Positions 28,111-36,037 of a stretch of 64,000 nt of DNA are shown here, one piece after another. The position numbers and the translations under genes were made by a program. Source of the DNA: Chryseobacterium vrystaatense. GTDB lineage: Bacteria > Bacteroidota > Bacteroidia > Flavobacteriales > Weeksellaceae. The stretch lies in NCBI RefSeq assembly GCF_000737765.1, contig NZ_JPRI01000003.1, positions 529,994 through 593,993 of the forward strand. The letters run 5' to 3'. The notes beneath the pieces are model-generated. The model was not told where the DNA came from. It ran no database searches and saw nothing but the letters and a program-made list of their open reading frames with translations. Each line of letters starts with the position of its first letter. Within the stretch, counting starts at the first letter, position 1.

Positions 28111-28452
28111 TTATTTAAAAATTACTTTTGAAATGAAGAGTTCATTTCCCTGAACAATATGGGAGGTGGGAGTATCACATTCATCACAGACGAATTTGTG
28201 GTACCTGACCTGAAAATCTTTATTGCAGCGGTCACAGTGTGCAATAATATCATTGACCAACACTTCGAGTTCCATTTCCCGATAGCATGGATGATCGGTA
28301 ATAAATGCATCAAATGCATTCTGGATCAGTACCGGCTGAACATTGGATAACAGTCCTGCTGTTACCTGAATTTGTTGGATATTTTCTGCTTTGGCGTCAT
28401 AATGCTCTTCCAAAGTGTCAAAAATATCCTTCACTATACTTAATTCATGCAT
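28111..28452 (-). CDS. hypA: Nickel metallochaperone HypA
   Basis: The 113-residue protein has the invariant start MHELSIVKDI, whose amino terminus and His2 bind Ni2+. It also has a zinc site built from two CxxC pairs (Cys73/76 and Cys89/92). Length and motif spacing are standard. It delivers nickel to hydrogenase, or in some bacteria to urease, together with HypB. It is the first recognised gene of the minus-strand operon that continues through an ABC importer to a TonB receptor. No hydrogenase structural gene is seen in the window. Confidence 0.95.
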   Translation of the reverse strand: MHELSIVKDIFDTLEEHYDAKAENIQQIQVTAGLLSNVQPVLIQNAFDAFITDHPCYREMELEVLVNDIIAHCDRCNKDFQVRYHKFVCDECDTPTSHIVQGNELFISKVIFK

Positions 28453-28560
28453 AGCTTATGTATTTATAGGTGAAACTGATTATCTGCAGTGAATGAGATA
28501 ACCTTACTTTGAGTGGAGCTGAATGTACTCCGGTAACAGTGTTTTAAAGATTTAAAACGA

Positions 28561-28935
28561 TTATATACATGCTGAAAACCGGATTTTTAAATTATGAAAC
28601 AAAAGGTATTTGGGAAGATGGTAATAGTGCACAAATTCTGAAGCAGAACTGATGGGCATATTTGAATTGGAATCCGATCTAAAGAATAGAATGTGCTTAA
28701 TAAAAAGACTAAAGGGAAAATCAAGGAAGGTCTTATCCGCATCAAAATCATTTTCATCACGAGAAACAATGAAAATCATGTCATGTTGCTGGGCATCATC
28801 AGAAGCTTTTAAGCCGATTTGATTTTTAGAAGAATCTGTACCGATATCATTTTTTGTACCATTGGCAAATCCTGTACATATAATAAAAAGCAGGATTAGT
28901 AGTGAGATAAATGATATGTGAAAAGACTTCTTCAT
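28561..28935 (-). CDS. Small secreted hypothetical protein upstream of hypA
   Basis: The 124-residue protein has a signal peptide (about residues 1-25, ending GFANG), a polar acidic middle with no clear fold, and a hydrophobic/aromatic C-terminal third (FPFSLFIKHILFF, HYYHLPKYLLFHNLKIRF). I do not recognise it. It is on the same strand as hypA, 108 bp upstream, so it may be the first gene of the metal operon. Small exported proteins of this kind sit near metal transport genes in Flavobacteriia, but I cannot support a function. A TAAATTTG element lies at 28944-28951 (minus strand), very close to the start codon. Confidence 0.55.
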   Translation of the reverse strand: MKKSFHISFISLLILLFIICTGFANGTKNDIGTDSSKNQIGLKASDDAQQHDMIFIVSRDENDFDADKTFLDFPFSLFIKHILFFRSDSNSNMPISSASEFVHYYHLPKYLLFHNLKIRFSACI

Positions 28936-29428
28936 CAGTGTTACAAATTTAGATCTTTTTAAGACCTAGGTTATTACCAAAAACCTTTTAAAAATGTTCA
29001 AAATCAGGATTAAATACTGTTGGTGAAATGAGCTGTGGAGAGAATGGTATATGTGGTTCTATTTGTTTAATGGATTGCAAATCAGTGCAGTTTTTGATTG
29101 TTTGAAATAGTGTGGCTGATCAAATAAAATGTTTAAAAAATGAAGCTGATTATTTTTTATGGATGAAATTTTTAAACTGAAAATAATGGTATTCTTAATG
29201 GTGACAGGTTTATGAAAGAAAATACTGAAAATAAACAAGCAGCTCCGCAATTTTAATTCTGAAGATCATCTCTCTTTTGAAAATCAGTTGTGCAGAAAAT
29301 TTTAAATACTCAGTTCTGCAAAATCAATCAGAAAAATCATAAAAAGCAGCAAAATCCACGTGATAATAGCGGTTAAACTTCCTATATTTGATAGATCAAC
29401 GCTTTGTAAGTACGATTTACAGGGCCTA
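28936..29428. other. Intergenic region of about 490 bp with divergent promoters
   Basis: It separates the leftward metal operon from the rightward methyltransferase gene. A TATATTTG element at 29383-29390 precedes the methyltransferase start by about 40 bp and fits a -7 box. A 63-codon leftward frame at 29059-29250 has no homology features and poor codon use. Nothing else is recognisable. Confidence 0.5.
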
Positions 29429-30238
29429 ATGAAAAAGAATACAATAATGCAGGAACAGAAAATTGACTTTTTACAGCATAACGAATCGGCCTGGAATAAG
29501 CAGGCATTGGAACAAAACGAGTGGTCTCAGCCCGTAAGTACAGAACTGATCAATAACGCTAAAGCCGGGAATTGGAATGTTCATCTGACGCCTTCGGCAT
29601 TGGATAAGAAATGGCTGGGAGAAGTAAAAGGAAAGAAAATATTATGTCTTGCTTCTGCGGGAGGACAGCAGGCTCCGGTACTGGCAGCAGCAGGAGCTTC
29701 CGTGGTGGTTTATGATATTTCTGACGAGCAGCTGAAACAGGATCAGCGTGTGGCAGAGCGGGATGGTCTTTCCCTGAAAACGGTTCAGGGAGATATGAGA
29801 GACCTTGGGATTTTTGAAGATGGATCATTTGATATTGTATTTCATCCCATTTCTAATCATTATGTGGAAGACGTCAATCCGGTCTGGAAAGAAGCATACA
29901 GAGTTTTAAAAAAGGGGGGAATTCTTATGGCAAGTTTTTTCAATCCGGTTGTTTTTGTAGGTGACCGGAACCCGCAGGATAAAGAAGAAGGTATCATTAG
30001 ACCAAAATTTAAACTGCCTTATTCTGATCTTAAGGATTTGGACCAGGCTCAAATTGATAAGAAGCTGGAAAATAATGAGGCCTTTGTGTTTGGACATACA
30101 CTTTCGGATCTTATCGGAGGACAGTTAAGAGCAGGATTTCTCATCAGTGATTTTACAGAAGAAATGCAGCCCAGTCCCAGATTTTTAATGGATCATTACC
30201 TACCTGCTTTTATGGCAACCAGAGCAATCAAGCTTTAA
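29429..30238 (+). CDS. Class I SAM-dependent methyltransferase
   Basis: The start at 29429 (MKKNTIMQEQKIDF) or at 29447 (MQEQKIDF) fits better than an upstream GTG. The protein of about 269 residues has motif I KKILCLASAGGQQAPVLAAAG, then VVVYDISDEQL (acidic SAM-ribose contact), QGDMRDLGIFEDGSFDIVFHP and YRVLKKGGILMASFF. This order identifies a Rossmann-fold methyltransferase of the Methyltransf_11/25 type. The substrate is unknown. It is a single gene ending at a stem-loop shared with the convergent neighbour. Confidence 0.9.
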   Translation: MKKNTIMQEQKIDFLQHNESAWNKQALEQNEWSQPVSTELINNAKAGNWNVHLTPSALDKKWLGEVKGKKILCLASAGGQQAPVLAAAGASVVVYDISDEQLKQDQRVAERDGLSLKTVQGDMRDLGIFEDGSFDIVFHPISNHYVEDVNPVWKEAYRVLKKGGILMASFFNPVVFVGDRNPQDKEEGIIRPKFKLPYSDLKDLDQAQIDKKLENNEAFVFGHTLSDLIGGQLRAGFLISDFTEEMQPSPRFLMDHYLPAFMATRAIKL

Positions 30239-30257
30239 TTGGTACATCTTAAAAATA

Positions 30258-30285
30258 GAAAACCTTCAGTCATCTGAAGATTTTC
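30258..30285. terminator. Stem-loop between convergent genes
   Basis: GAAAACCTTCAG (30258-30269) pairs with CTGAAGATTTTC (30274-30285), one mismatch, around TCAT. It stands between the methyltransferase and the reductase genes, which face each other. Confidence 0.65.
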
Positions 30286-30323
30286 TCTATTAACAGCATA
30301 TTCTGTAAGATTTTTTTTTCAGA

Positions 30324-31256
30324 CTATAATTTTTTAAAATTCTGCAGTGTTTCTACAACGCCTTCGGGGTTTTCATTCTCAAAAATACCTGATTGCGAAA
30401 CTCTTTCAAATGTTTGTGCGGTTCCGGAAGCAATGAGGTAAGGAAGATTTTCATCTTTCAGCATGTCGGCGAGTCCTTTCATTTCATCAATTCTTCTTGA
30501 AATATGCTGCGGATAGGTAGGTGTCGTTTTTATCAGATCCTGATAGGTACCGGGAAGAAATTCTTCAAGACTTTCATTCAGTTCATCCAGTATTCCAAAA
30601 TGGGCTGCTGCGGTCATGGTTTCAAAAAATAATGCATTCATCCCCTTATTCACCATGGAAAACAATAATTTGTAAGCGGATGCTGCCTCAGTTTTTTCAC
30701 CGGCATCTTTTATTCTGAAAACAGAATCAAACACGCTAATAAACCAATGTCTCAGAACACCGCTCACGACCAGTACGGCATGATCAGGAATGTCTTTAGA
30801 GGCTCCCATGACGGCTCCGTTTACAAAAGGAATATCTACTGGTAAAAACAGTTTCTCAATAGATGAGGCAAGAGCAGGGGTATTGGAATTTAAATCCACA
30901 TAGATGGGGCGGTTTGAAGTCATTGTCAGACAGGAAACAACGCTTTCTGCCACTTTCATACTGCCTTCCGGGCTGGTAAGAGAAAGGATAACATCTGCCT
31001 GTTCAACGGTCTCCTGGAGAGAATGAGTGTCAATAATTCCTGAGTTTCTGATGTTTTCTAACGTCCGCACCGATCTTCCTTCTCCTGCAGTGATTACTTT
31101 AAAGTGATGTTGTATTAGTGCTTTTGCTATTTGGGTTCCCATATCTCCGGGAAACAGAACTGCAATGACGGGCTGGTTTTTCAATATAAATGATTTTTGA
31201 AATGATAAACAGTTTGAACCTACAAATTTCTTTAAATTTTTCAAGTTAATAAACAC
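30324..31256 (-). CDS. NAD(P)-dependent oxidoreductase with DUF1932 C-terminal domain
   Basis: The 310-residue protein has an N-terminal NAD(P)-binding domain of the 6-phosphogluconate/beta-hydroxyacid dehydrogenase type (VIAVLFPGDMGTQIAKALIQHHFKV; ADVILSLTSP). Its C-terminal helical domain matches DUF1932 (AASAYKLLFSMVNKGMNALFFETMTAA). The first 25 residues look like an unneeded extension; a TTG near codon 26 (LKNQPVIAV) is a possible true start, but the only ATG is at 31256. The substrate is unknown. It is divergent from a Crp/Fnr regulator. Confidence 0.8.
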   Translation of the reverse strand: MFINLKNLKKFVGSNCLSFQKSFILKNQPVIAVLFPGDMGTQIAKALIQHHFKVITAGEGRSVRTLENIRNSGIIDTHSLQETVEQADVILSLTSPEGSMKVAESVVSCLTMTSNRPIYVDLNSNTPALASSIEKLFLPVDIPFVNGAVMGASKDIPDHAVLVVSGVLRHWFISVFDSVFRIKDAGEKTEAASAYKLLFSMVNKGMNALFFETMTAAAHFGILDELNESLEEFLPGTYQDLIKTTPTYPQHISRRIDEMKGLADMLKDENLPYLIASGTAQTFERVSQSGIFENENPEGVVETLQNFKKL

Positions 31257-31350
31257 ATTGTTTCGATGGTAATTATTGATAAAACTGATTAATAAAGGGA
31301 AGTAACCGGATTTTGTTTATTTTTGACTGTTACTGCAATCCATTATCATC

Positions 31351-31932
31351 ATGAACAAGTCTTCCATTAATCACTATTTTCATTCCCTGTTTGACATTGA
31401 AGAACAGGTGGTTGGAAAAATCACTGAGACATTCAGTCCTTTTGAATTAAAAGCGAATGAAATTGTACTGAATAAAGATGAGGTCAGTACCAAGACGTTT
31501 TTTTTGGAAAAGGGCTATGTAAGGTCTTTCATTCTGAATGAGGACAACGAGGAAATTACCACGAATATTTATGTGGCTCCCTGTTTTGTGAATGATTTTC
31601 TTTCATTTTTCAGACAGCAGCCTGCTAAGGAAACCTATCAGACCATTACCGAATGTTCTTTCTGGGAAACAGGGCTGGAAAATGTACAGCATAATTTTCA
31701 TAATATCCCGGAATTCAGGGAATTCAGCCGGCTTCTTTTTGTTCTTAATTATTACAGCATTCATGACAGACTGATAGAAATGGCAAGTCAGAAAGCTTCC
31801 ACCAGATATTCAAACCTCATGAAAAAACATCCCGATATTTTCCAGTATGTTCCTTTGAAGGTGATTGCTTCTTATTTAGGAATTAAGGACAGCTCTTTGA
31901 GCAGGATACGAAGAGATATCCACAAAATGTAA
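31351..31932 (+). CDS. Crp/Fnr family transcriptional regulator
   Basis: The 193-residue protein has a cyclic-nucleotide-binding-type beta roll (FELKANEIVLNKDEVSTKTFFLEKGYVR) and a dimer helix. The C-terminal winged helix, with HPDIFQYVPLKVIASYLGIKDSSLSRIRRDI, is short, as is usual in the Bacteroidota branch. No Cys cluster for an Fe-S sensor is present. Its gene lies 64 bp before a ketopantoate-reductase-type gene and 94 bp from the divergent DUF1932 reductase, either of which could be its target. Confidence 0.88.
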   Translation: MNKSSINHYFHSLFDIEEQVVGKITETFSPFELKANEIVLNKDEVSTKTFFLEKGYVRSFILNEDNEEITTNIYVAPCFVNDFLSFFRQQPAKETYQTITECSFWETGLENVQHNFHNIPEFREFSRLLFVLNYYSIHDRLIEMASQKASTRYSNLMKKHPDIFQYVPLKVIASYLGIKDSSLSRIRRDIHKM

Positions 31933-31995
31933 TTTCTTTTCATTTGTCAAGTGATACTTCTGCATTTGACTCCCATATTTGCTAAAAATAAAGTT

Positions 31996-32931
31996 ATGAC
32001 TAAGAAACATATTGCAGTTGTTGGACTGGGAGGTGTAGGCGGATATTTCGGATTTAAAATCAACCAGGAAAATGAGACTTCCAAAAAATATAAAGTGACT
32101 TTCGTTGCAAGGGGAGAAACGTACCGAAAAGTAAAAGAAAACGGATTAATTCTTATTTCACCTGAACATGCTGTGAACCATACCTTTCCTGATGCCGTAG
32201 AACAGCAGATCAGTGATGTGAAAGATCCCGACCTTGTCCTGATCTGTGTGAAAGAATATGACCTGGAAAATATATGCCGTCAGCTCAGAGAGGTTATCAG
32301 TAAGGATACTATACTTCTTCCGATGATGAATGGTGCTGATATTTACGAAAGAATCAGAAAAATTATTCCAGATCATGTTATTCTTCCTACCTGCCTTTAT
32401 GTAGCATCCCATATCAAAGAAAAGGGGATTGTAGAGCACAAAGGAAAAGCGGGAAAACTGATCGCTGGAAGAGATCCTCAGCATTTTTCTGCTGATATTG
32501 ACTGGGTTGTGGAGGTATTAAAGGAAAGTAAAATTGATTTTGATTTCAAAGACAATTCACTGGCAGATATCTGGACCAAATATATTTTCATTGCCAGTTT
32601 CGGATTGGTCACTGCTAAGCATAATTCCTCTATTGGAACTGTCTGTACAGATGAGGTTCAGAAACAGGAAGCTTCTGAAATTATGAAAGAGATAAAAAGG
32701 ATTGCCGATAAAAAATTGATTGCAATGGATGCAGATATTATCCTGAAGACGTTTGAAAAGGCGGCTACATTTCCTTTTGAAACACCGACTTCTCTTCAGC
32801 TGGACGTCAATTCCGGAAAAGGCAGCAATGAGCTTGAATTATTGGGCGGTGCTGTTCTGAATTTTGGAAAAGAATTGGAGATCGAAACTCCTTTTACCCA
32901 GAAGATTTATAATGAGATCAAAGCAAAATAA
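31996..32931 (+). CDS. Ketopantoate reductase family protein (PanE/ApbA)
   Basis: From the ATG at 31996 the 311-residue protein opens with KHIAVVGLGGVGGYFGFKI, the NADP-binding G-x-G-x-x-G of the family. VTFVARGETYRKVKENGL, DLVLICVKEYDL (the VK pair) and MMNGADIYERI follow, and the C-terminal helical domain contains SLQLDVNSGKGSNELELLGG. It is a 2-dehydropantoate 2-reductase family member. Whether it serves coenzyme A synthesis or another 2-oxoacid is uncertain, since paralogues are common and the neighbours are not pantothenate genes. Confidence 0.85.
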   Translation: MTKKHIAVVGLGGVGGYFGFKINQENETSKKYKVTFVARGETYRKVKENGLILISPEHAVNHTFPDAVEQQISDVKDPDLVLICVKEYDLENICRQLREVISKDTILLPMMNGADIYERIRKIIPDHVILPTCLYVASHIKEKGIVEHKGKAGKLIAGRDPQHFSADIDWVVEVLKESKIDFDFKDNSLADIWTKYIFIASFGLVTAKHNSSIGTVCTDEVQKQEASEIMKEIKRIADKKLIAMDADIILKTFEKAATFPFETPTSLQLDVNSGKGSNELELLGGAVLNFGKELEIETPFTQKIYNEIKAK

Positions 32932-32970
32932 TTTTTCGCGGAAGCCGTAGGAAGGCTTTTATATGAAAGG

Positions 32971-33000
32971 AGGCGGGTTAAAACCCGCCTTTATTGTTTT
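32971..33000 (+). terminator. Terminator hairpin built on the AGGCGGGTT palindrome
   Basis: AGGCGGGTT (32971-32979) and AACCCGCCT (32982-32990) pair perfectly with a 2-base loop and are followed by TTATTGTTTT. A nearly identical GCGGGTT/AACCCGC palindrome lies at 37539, so this may be a dispersed element as well as a terminator. A weaker AAGCC/GGCTT hairpin precedes it at 32943. Confidence 0.75.
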
Positions 33001-33043
33001 CTATCCGGATCCTTCAAAAAGAACTTTGATCGTACTCCTTACA

Positions 33044-33391
33044 CTAGTTGTGTAAGAATGCCTGCCTGCTGAATAAGGTATCATCCGTTTCCCGGTGTTC
33101 GGGATCATCCACGCAGCAGTCTACAGGACATACTGTTTTGCATTGAGGCTCTTCATGAAACCCTTTACACTCCGTGCATTTTCCCGGAACAATATAATAG
33201 ACCTCATCGGAATAAGCCTGTTGATAAGCCCCTGCATCTGCTTCCGTTCCGTCAGGAAAGGTCACTTTTCCGGAAAGTTTAGTTTTATCCTGCCAGCGCC
33301 AGTCGATAGCGCCTTCATAGATAGCCGAATTTGGACATTCGGGTTCGCAGGCTCCGCAGTTGATGCAGTCATCTGTTATTATAATAGCCAT
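33044..33391 (-). CDS. 4Fe-4S dicluster ferredoxin
   Basis: The 115-residue protein has a first cluster CINCGACEPECP near residue 9 and a second group CTECKGFHEEPQCKTVCPVDC at about 73-93, the YfhL/bacterial dicluster layout with an insertion before the second set. It is a low-potential electron carrier in the cytosol. It lies 159 bp downstream of the 2Fe-2S ferredoxin gene of the sod operon, on the same strand, with an inverted repeat (33408-33444) upstream. It may be a separate unit of the same redox regulon. Confidence 0.93.
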   Translation of the reverse strand: MAIIITDDCINCGACEPECPNSAIYEGAIDWRWQDKTKLSGKVTFPDGTEADAGAYQQAYSDEVYYIVPGKCTECKGFHEEPQCKTVCPVDCCVDDPEHRETDDTLFSRQAFLHN

Positions 33392-33407
33392 AAATAGGTT
33401 GGTTTTT

Positions 33408-33444
33408 AAAGGTTGTTTTTAAAAAAGGGATTTTTTCAACCTTT
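33408..33444. repeat. Inverted repeat AAAGGTTG-N21-CAACCTTT upstream of the ferredoxin gene
   Basis: Two perfect 8-bp arms lie 17-53 bp upstream of the 4Fe-4S ferredoxin start. They contain GTTG and CAAC half-sites in the opposite orientation to the CAAC-N6-GTTG box near the sod gene. It may be an operator or a loose hairpin. Confidence 0.45.
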
Positions 33445-33550
33445 GACGGTTTCGGAAATCCCTCCGTCTAAACATAACTTAAATGAAAAAAAACAGTGGG
33501 CTGTAAGCACTGATCAGGTCAGCACTTTAGCAGTATTTATATCTTTTGTA

Positions 33551-33880
33551 TTAATGGGATGCAATTTCTATGGAAAGTCCATCCATGGCCGCAGTAAGCT
33601 GAATCTGGCAGGCTAATCTGCTGGTCGGAACTGTGGTAAAAAGTTCCGATAAAAGAGCATCTTCGATATCGCTTTTTTCAGGCAGTGAAGAGGTTTCATT
33701 CAAAATATAGCAGTGGCAGGTGGCACACATTGCCATTCCTCCGCACATTGCTTCCATAGGCAGTTCGTAAGCTTTACAGAGGTCTTTAAGACTAAGGCCC
33801 ATTTCAAGAGGGCAGATCAGCTCGTGGATATTTCCGTCCTGATCTTTTACTGTAATCGTGATTTCATCCTTCATTATCAT
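33551..33880 (-). CDS. 2Fe-2S ferredoxin (adrenodoxin-type)
   Basis: The 109-residue protein carries the plant/adrenodoxin cluster motif CGGMAMCATC (C-x5-C-x2-C) around residues 46-55 and the distant fourth Cys in SRLACQIQL. The beta-grasp start is ITITVKDQDGNIHELICP. Its start overlaps the stop of the ferredoxin reductase gene by one base, so the two are translationally coupled and likely a donor/acceptor pair. Confidence 0.93.
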   Translation of the reverse strand: MIMKDEITITVKDQDGNIHELICPLEMGLSLKDLCKAYELPMEAMCGGMAMCATCHCYILNETSSLPEKSDIEDALLSELFTTVPTSRLACQIQLTAAMDGLSIEIASH

Positions 33881-34932
33881 CAGTCAAGGGTTGATACTAC
33901 CTGTTTTTCTGCTTCCTTTTTGGTGCCGTCAAATCCTTCTATACCACTTACTGTAGTGTATTTTAATACAAATTTTTTATTAGGATTCAGACGCTGGTAA
34001 ATACTTTGGCAGGCAATTGCTGCTTCATGGAATCCACATAAGATGAGTTTCATTTTAAAAGGGTAGGTATTGATATCTCCCACAGCGTATACGCCGGAAA
34101 TATTGGTCTGAAAATCCCTGCTGTTATCTACTTTAATAGCATTCTTTTCAAGTTCCAGTCCCCAGTCTGCCAGTGGTCCCAATTTGGGAACCAATCCGAA
34201 CAGAGGAATAAAATGGTCTGTTTCAACAGTATGCATCATTCCTTCTTTTTCAATAACAATTGCTGTAAGGTGGTCTTCTCCCTGAAGATCTATAACTTCT
34301 GCCGGAGTGATCAAGTTGATTTTTCCCTGCTGTTTCAGTCTTTTCACCTTCTCGACTGAGTCAAGAGCACCCCTGAATTCATTTCTTCTGTGAATTAAGG
34401 TTACCGATTCCGCAATCTCAGCCAGATGTACCGTCCAGTCCAGTGCAGAGTCTCCACCTCCTGCGATCACCACATTTTTTCCCGCATAGTCCTCAGGTCT
34501 TTTTACAAAATAGCTGACTCCGTTCTCTTCGTATTTTGAAATACTTTCTATAGGTGGTTTTTTGGGTTCAAAACTGCCAAGCCCTCCGGCAATAATGACG
34601 GCTTTTGCACGGTGAACCGTTCCTTTGTCTGTAATTACTTCAAACAGGTTTTCATCTAGTTTATGGAGCCGGGCTGCTGCTTCATTGAATGTAAATCCGG
34701 GTTCGAACTGTTTCACCTGTTCATAAAGATTATCCACAAGTTCTCCTGCCAGGACACTCGGAAATCCAGGAATGTCAAAAATGGGCTTCTTTGGATATAA
34801 TTCTGAAAGTTGTCCGCCCATTTGCGGCAGTGCATCTATAATATGGCAGTGCATTCTTAATAAGCCCGCTTCAAATACTGTAAACAGGCCGGCAGGACCG
34901 GCACCGATGATCAGTATATCTGTCTCTATCAT
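33880..34932 (-). CDS. Ferredoxin-NADP+ reductase, thioredoxin-reductase-like type
   Basis: The 350-residue flavoprotein has an FAD motif IIGAGPAGLFTVFEAGLL at the N-terminus and an NADPH motif VIAGGGDSALDWT in the middle. GVYAVGDINTYPFKMKLIL is the C-terminal FAD contact. The redox CxxC of thioredoxin reductase is missing, which together with the length points to the YumC-type ferredoxin-NADP+ reductase. It is followed directly by a 2Fe-2S ferredoxin and belongs to the sod operon. Confidence 0.9.
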   Translation of the reverse strand: MIETDILIIGAGPAGLFTVFEAGLLRMHCHIIDALPQMGGQLSELYPKKPIFDIPGFPSVLAGELVDNLYEQVKQFEPGFTFNEAAARLHKLDENLFEVITDKGTVHRAKAVIIAGGLGSFEPKKPPIESISKYEENGVSYFVKRPEDYAGKNVVIAGGGDSALDWTVHLAEIAESVTLIHRRNEFRGALDSVEKVKRLKQQGKINLITPAEVIDLQGEDHLTAIVIEKEGMMHTVETDHFIPLFGLVPKLGPLADWGLELEKNAIKVDNSRDFQTNISGVYAVGDINTYPFKMKLILCGFHEAAIACQSIYQRLNPNKKFVLKYTTVSGIEGFDGTKKEAEKQVVSTLD

Positions 34933-34947
34933 ATACTATTAATTTTA

Positions 34948-35502
34948 TTATATTCTTTCTATCCTTTTTGTTGTAGCAATGCTGATCAGTTTATCAAATT
35001 TATCAGCGTACAGTGTAGATATTCGGGAAGGATCTTCAGGGTCAAATAATGCCGTTCTGATAACGGGAACACTAAAAGGAATGGGCCATGCCCTCAAAGA
35101 TTTGGCTACTGCATCCATGGTATTAATTCCCTGCATGGCATGAAGGCCGTCTGCCCAGCACACCATTCCAATGGTTTTATCCGTAAGATAAGGCTGATAA
35201 TGTCCTGAAGTGATTTCAAGCCAGTCCAGGCAGTTTTTCATTACTCCGGGAATGCTTCCGTGATACAGAGGAGCCAGCCAGAAATGGATTTCTGCTTCCT
35301 GAAATAGCTGAGTCATTCGTTCTACGGCCAGGGGAGTTTTATGAAGTGTAACATCAAAAAGCGGAATTCCTGAATCTGCCAGTGTGAAAATCTCCGTCCG
35401 GAAACCCGACTTTTCAAGTCTTTCTGCAAAGTGTTGAGAAATTTTCCCGGAAGTAGATTCGGATCTTCTTTCCAATGATCCGTTAAATATGATTGCTTTC
35501 AT
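34948..35502 (-). CDS. NAD(P)H-dependent FMN reductase
   Basis: The 184-residue flavodoxin-fold protein opens with KAIIFNGSLERRSESTSGKISQHF (FMN phosphate loop). It contains WLAPLYHGSIPGVMKNCLDWLEI, the P-x-(Y/W)-x-x-S-x-P-(G/A)-x-L/M-K-N-x-(L/I)-D motif of NADPH-dependent FMN reductases. It probably supplies reduced flavin or acts as a quinone/azo-type reductase in oxidative stress. It lies 15 bp before the ferredoxin reductase gene. Confidence 0.9.
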   Translation of the reverse strand: MKAIIFNGSLERRSESTSGKISQHFAERLEKSGFRTEIFTLADSGIPLFDVTLHKTPLAVERMTQLFQEAEIHFWLAPLYHGSIPGVMKNCLDWLEITSGHYQPYLTDKTIGMVCWADGLHAMQGINTMDAVAKSLRAWPIPFSVPVIRTALFDPEDPSRISTLYADKFDKLISIATTKRIERI

Positions 35503-35506
35503 TGTT

Positions 35507-36007
35507 TTAACTTTTAAAAATTACCTTTGGCAGACCTATTTCTCCATACATCAGTGTTTTGACCAAAGGTTTCAGAAGACCCGCTGCTACCAGGTAAAGA
35601 GCAGGGTCATGATCAGCCTTCGCTCTGACTACAACTTTCTGATTTTTGTAACATTTCAGGTCAGCATACATAAGACGGCGTTTCCAGAGATCCAGCAGAA
35701 TGGTTTCTGCACTGTTTAAATCTACATAAACGGCATAAGGAGATAACTTTTCCATTAACATCATCAATGCCCATGGTGGAATAATCGCATCCGTAGAGCA
35801 GATGATCCCTACCGCCTTTTCGTTGTATACAGAAAAATCAACGGCTGCGAGTGATTCCTTAAACTCCTTTTCCTTGACAATCATTCCCATAAAAAGATGG
35901 TCTTTGATATCCAGTTCCACGATTTCTGTAGTAGGTTTGTAGTCCAAAAGGTCAAGAGCAATAATTCCCGAGGCTTCTGCTTTATTAATGAAAATTTTCT
36001 GATCCAT
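35507..36007 (-). CDS. DUF2480 family protein
   Basis: I choose the ATG at 36007 (MDQKIFINKAEASG), which leaves a 30-bp gap to sod; the frame also has an ATG six codons earlier. The 166-residue protein matches my memory of the Bacteroidota-specific DUF2480: VELDIKDHLFMGMIVKEKEF, GIICSTDAIIPPWALMMLM and KTLMYGEIGLPKVIF. DUF2480 genes often sit near Fe-S assembly genes in Bacteroidota, as far as I recall. Its place between sod and redox genes under a SufR-like box agrees with a link to Fe-S or redox balance. Function unknown. Confidence 0.75.
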   Translation of the reverse strand: MDQKIFINKAEASGIIALDLLDYKPTTEIVELDIKDHLFMGMIVKEKEFKESLAAVDFSVYNEKAVGIICSTDAIIPPWALMMLMEKLSPYAVYVDLNSAETILLDLWKRRLMYADLKCYKNQKVVVRAKADHDPALYLVAAGLLKPLVKTLMYGEIGLPKVIFKS

Positions 36008-36037
36008 AATTGATTCTGTAATCAATATTAAACTTGT

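Noticed and set aside
27385..28452. Evidence for a hydrogenase cluster
   Set aside because: Only HypA and HypB are present; HypC-F and hydrogenase subunits are not seen, so these genes may serve urease or another nickel enzyme.
28453..28560. Metal riboswitch before hypA
   Set aside because: Only a short GGAG/CTCC hairpin is visible; the paired helices and conserved core of a nickel/cobalt or cobalamin riboswitch are not recognisable.
29059..29250. Leftward 63-codon small gene
   Set aside because: Low-complexity AT-rich codons, no recognisable domain, no promoter or partner.
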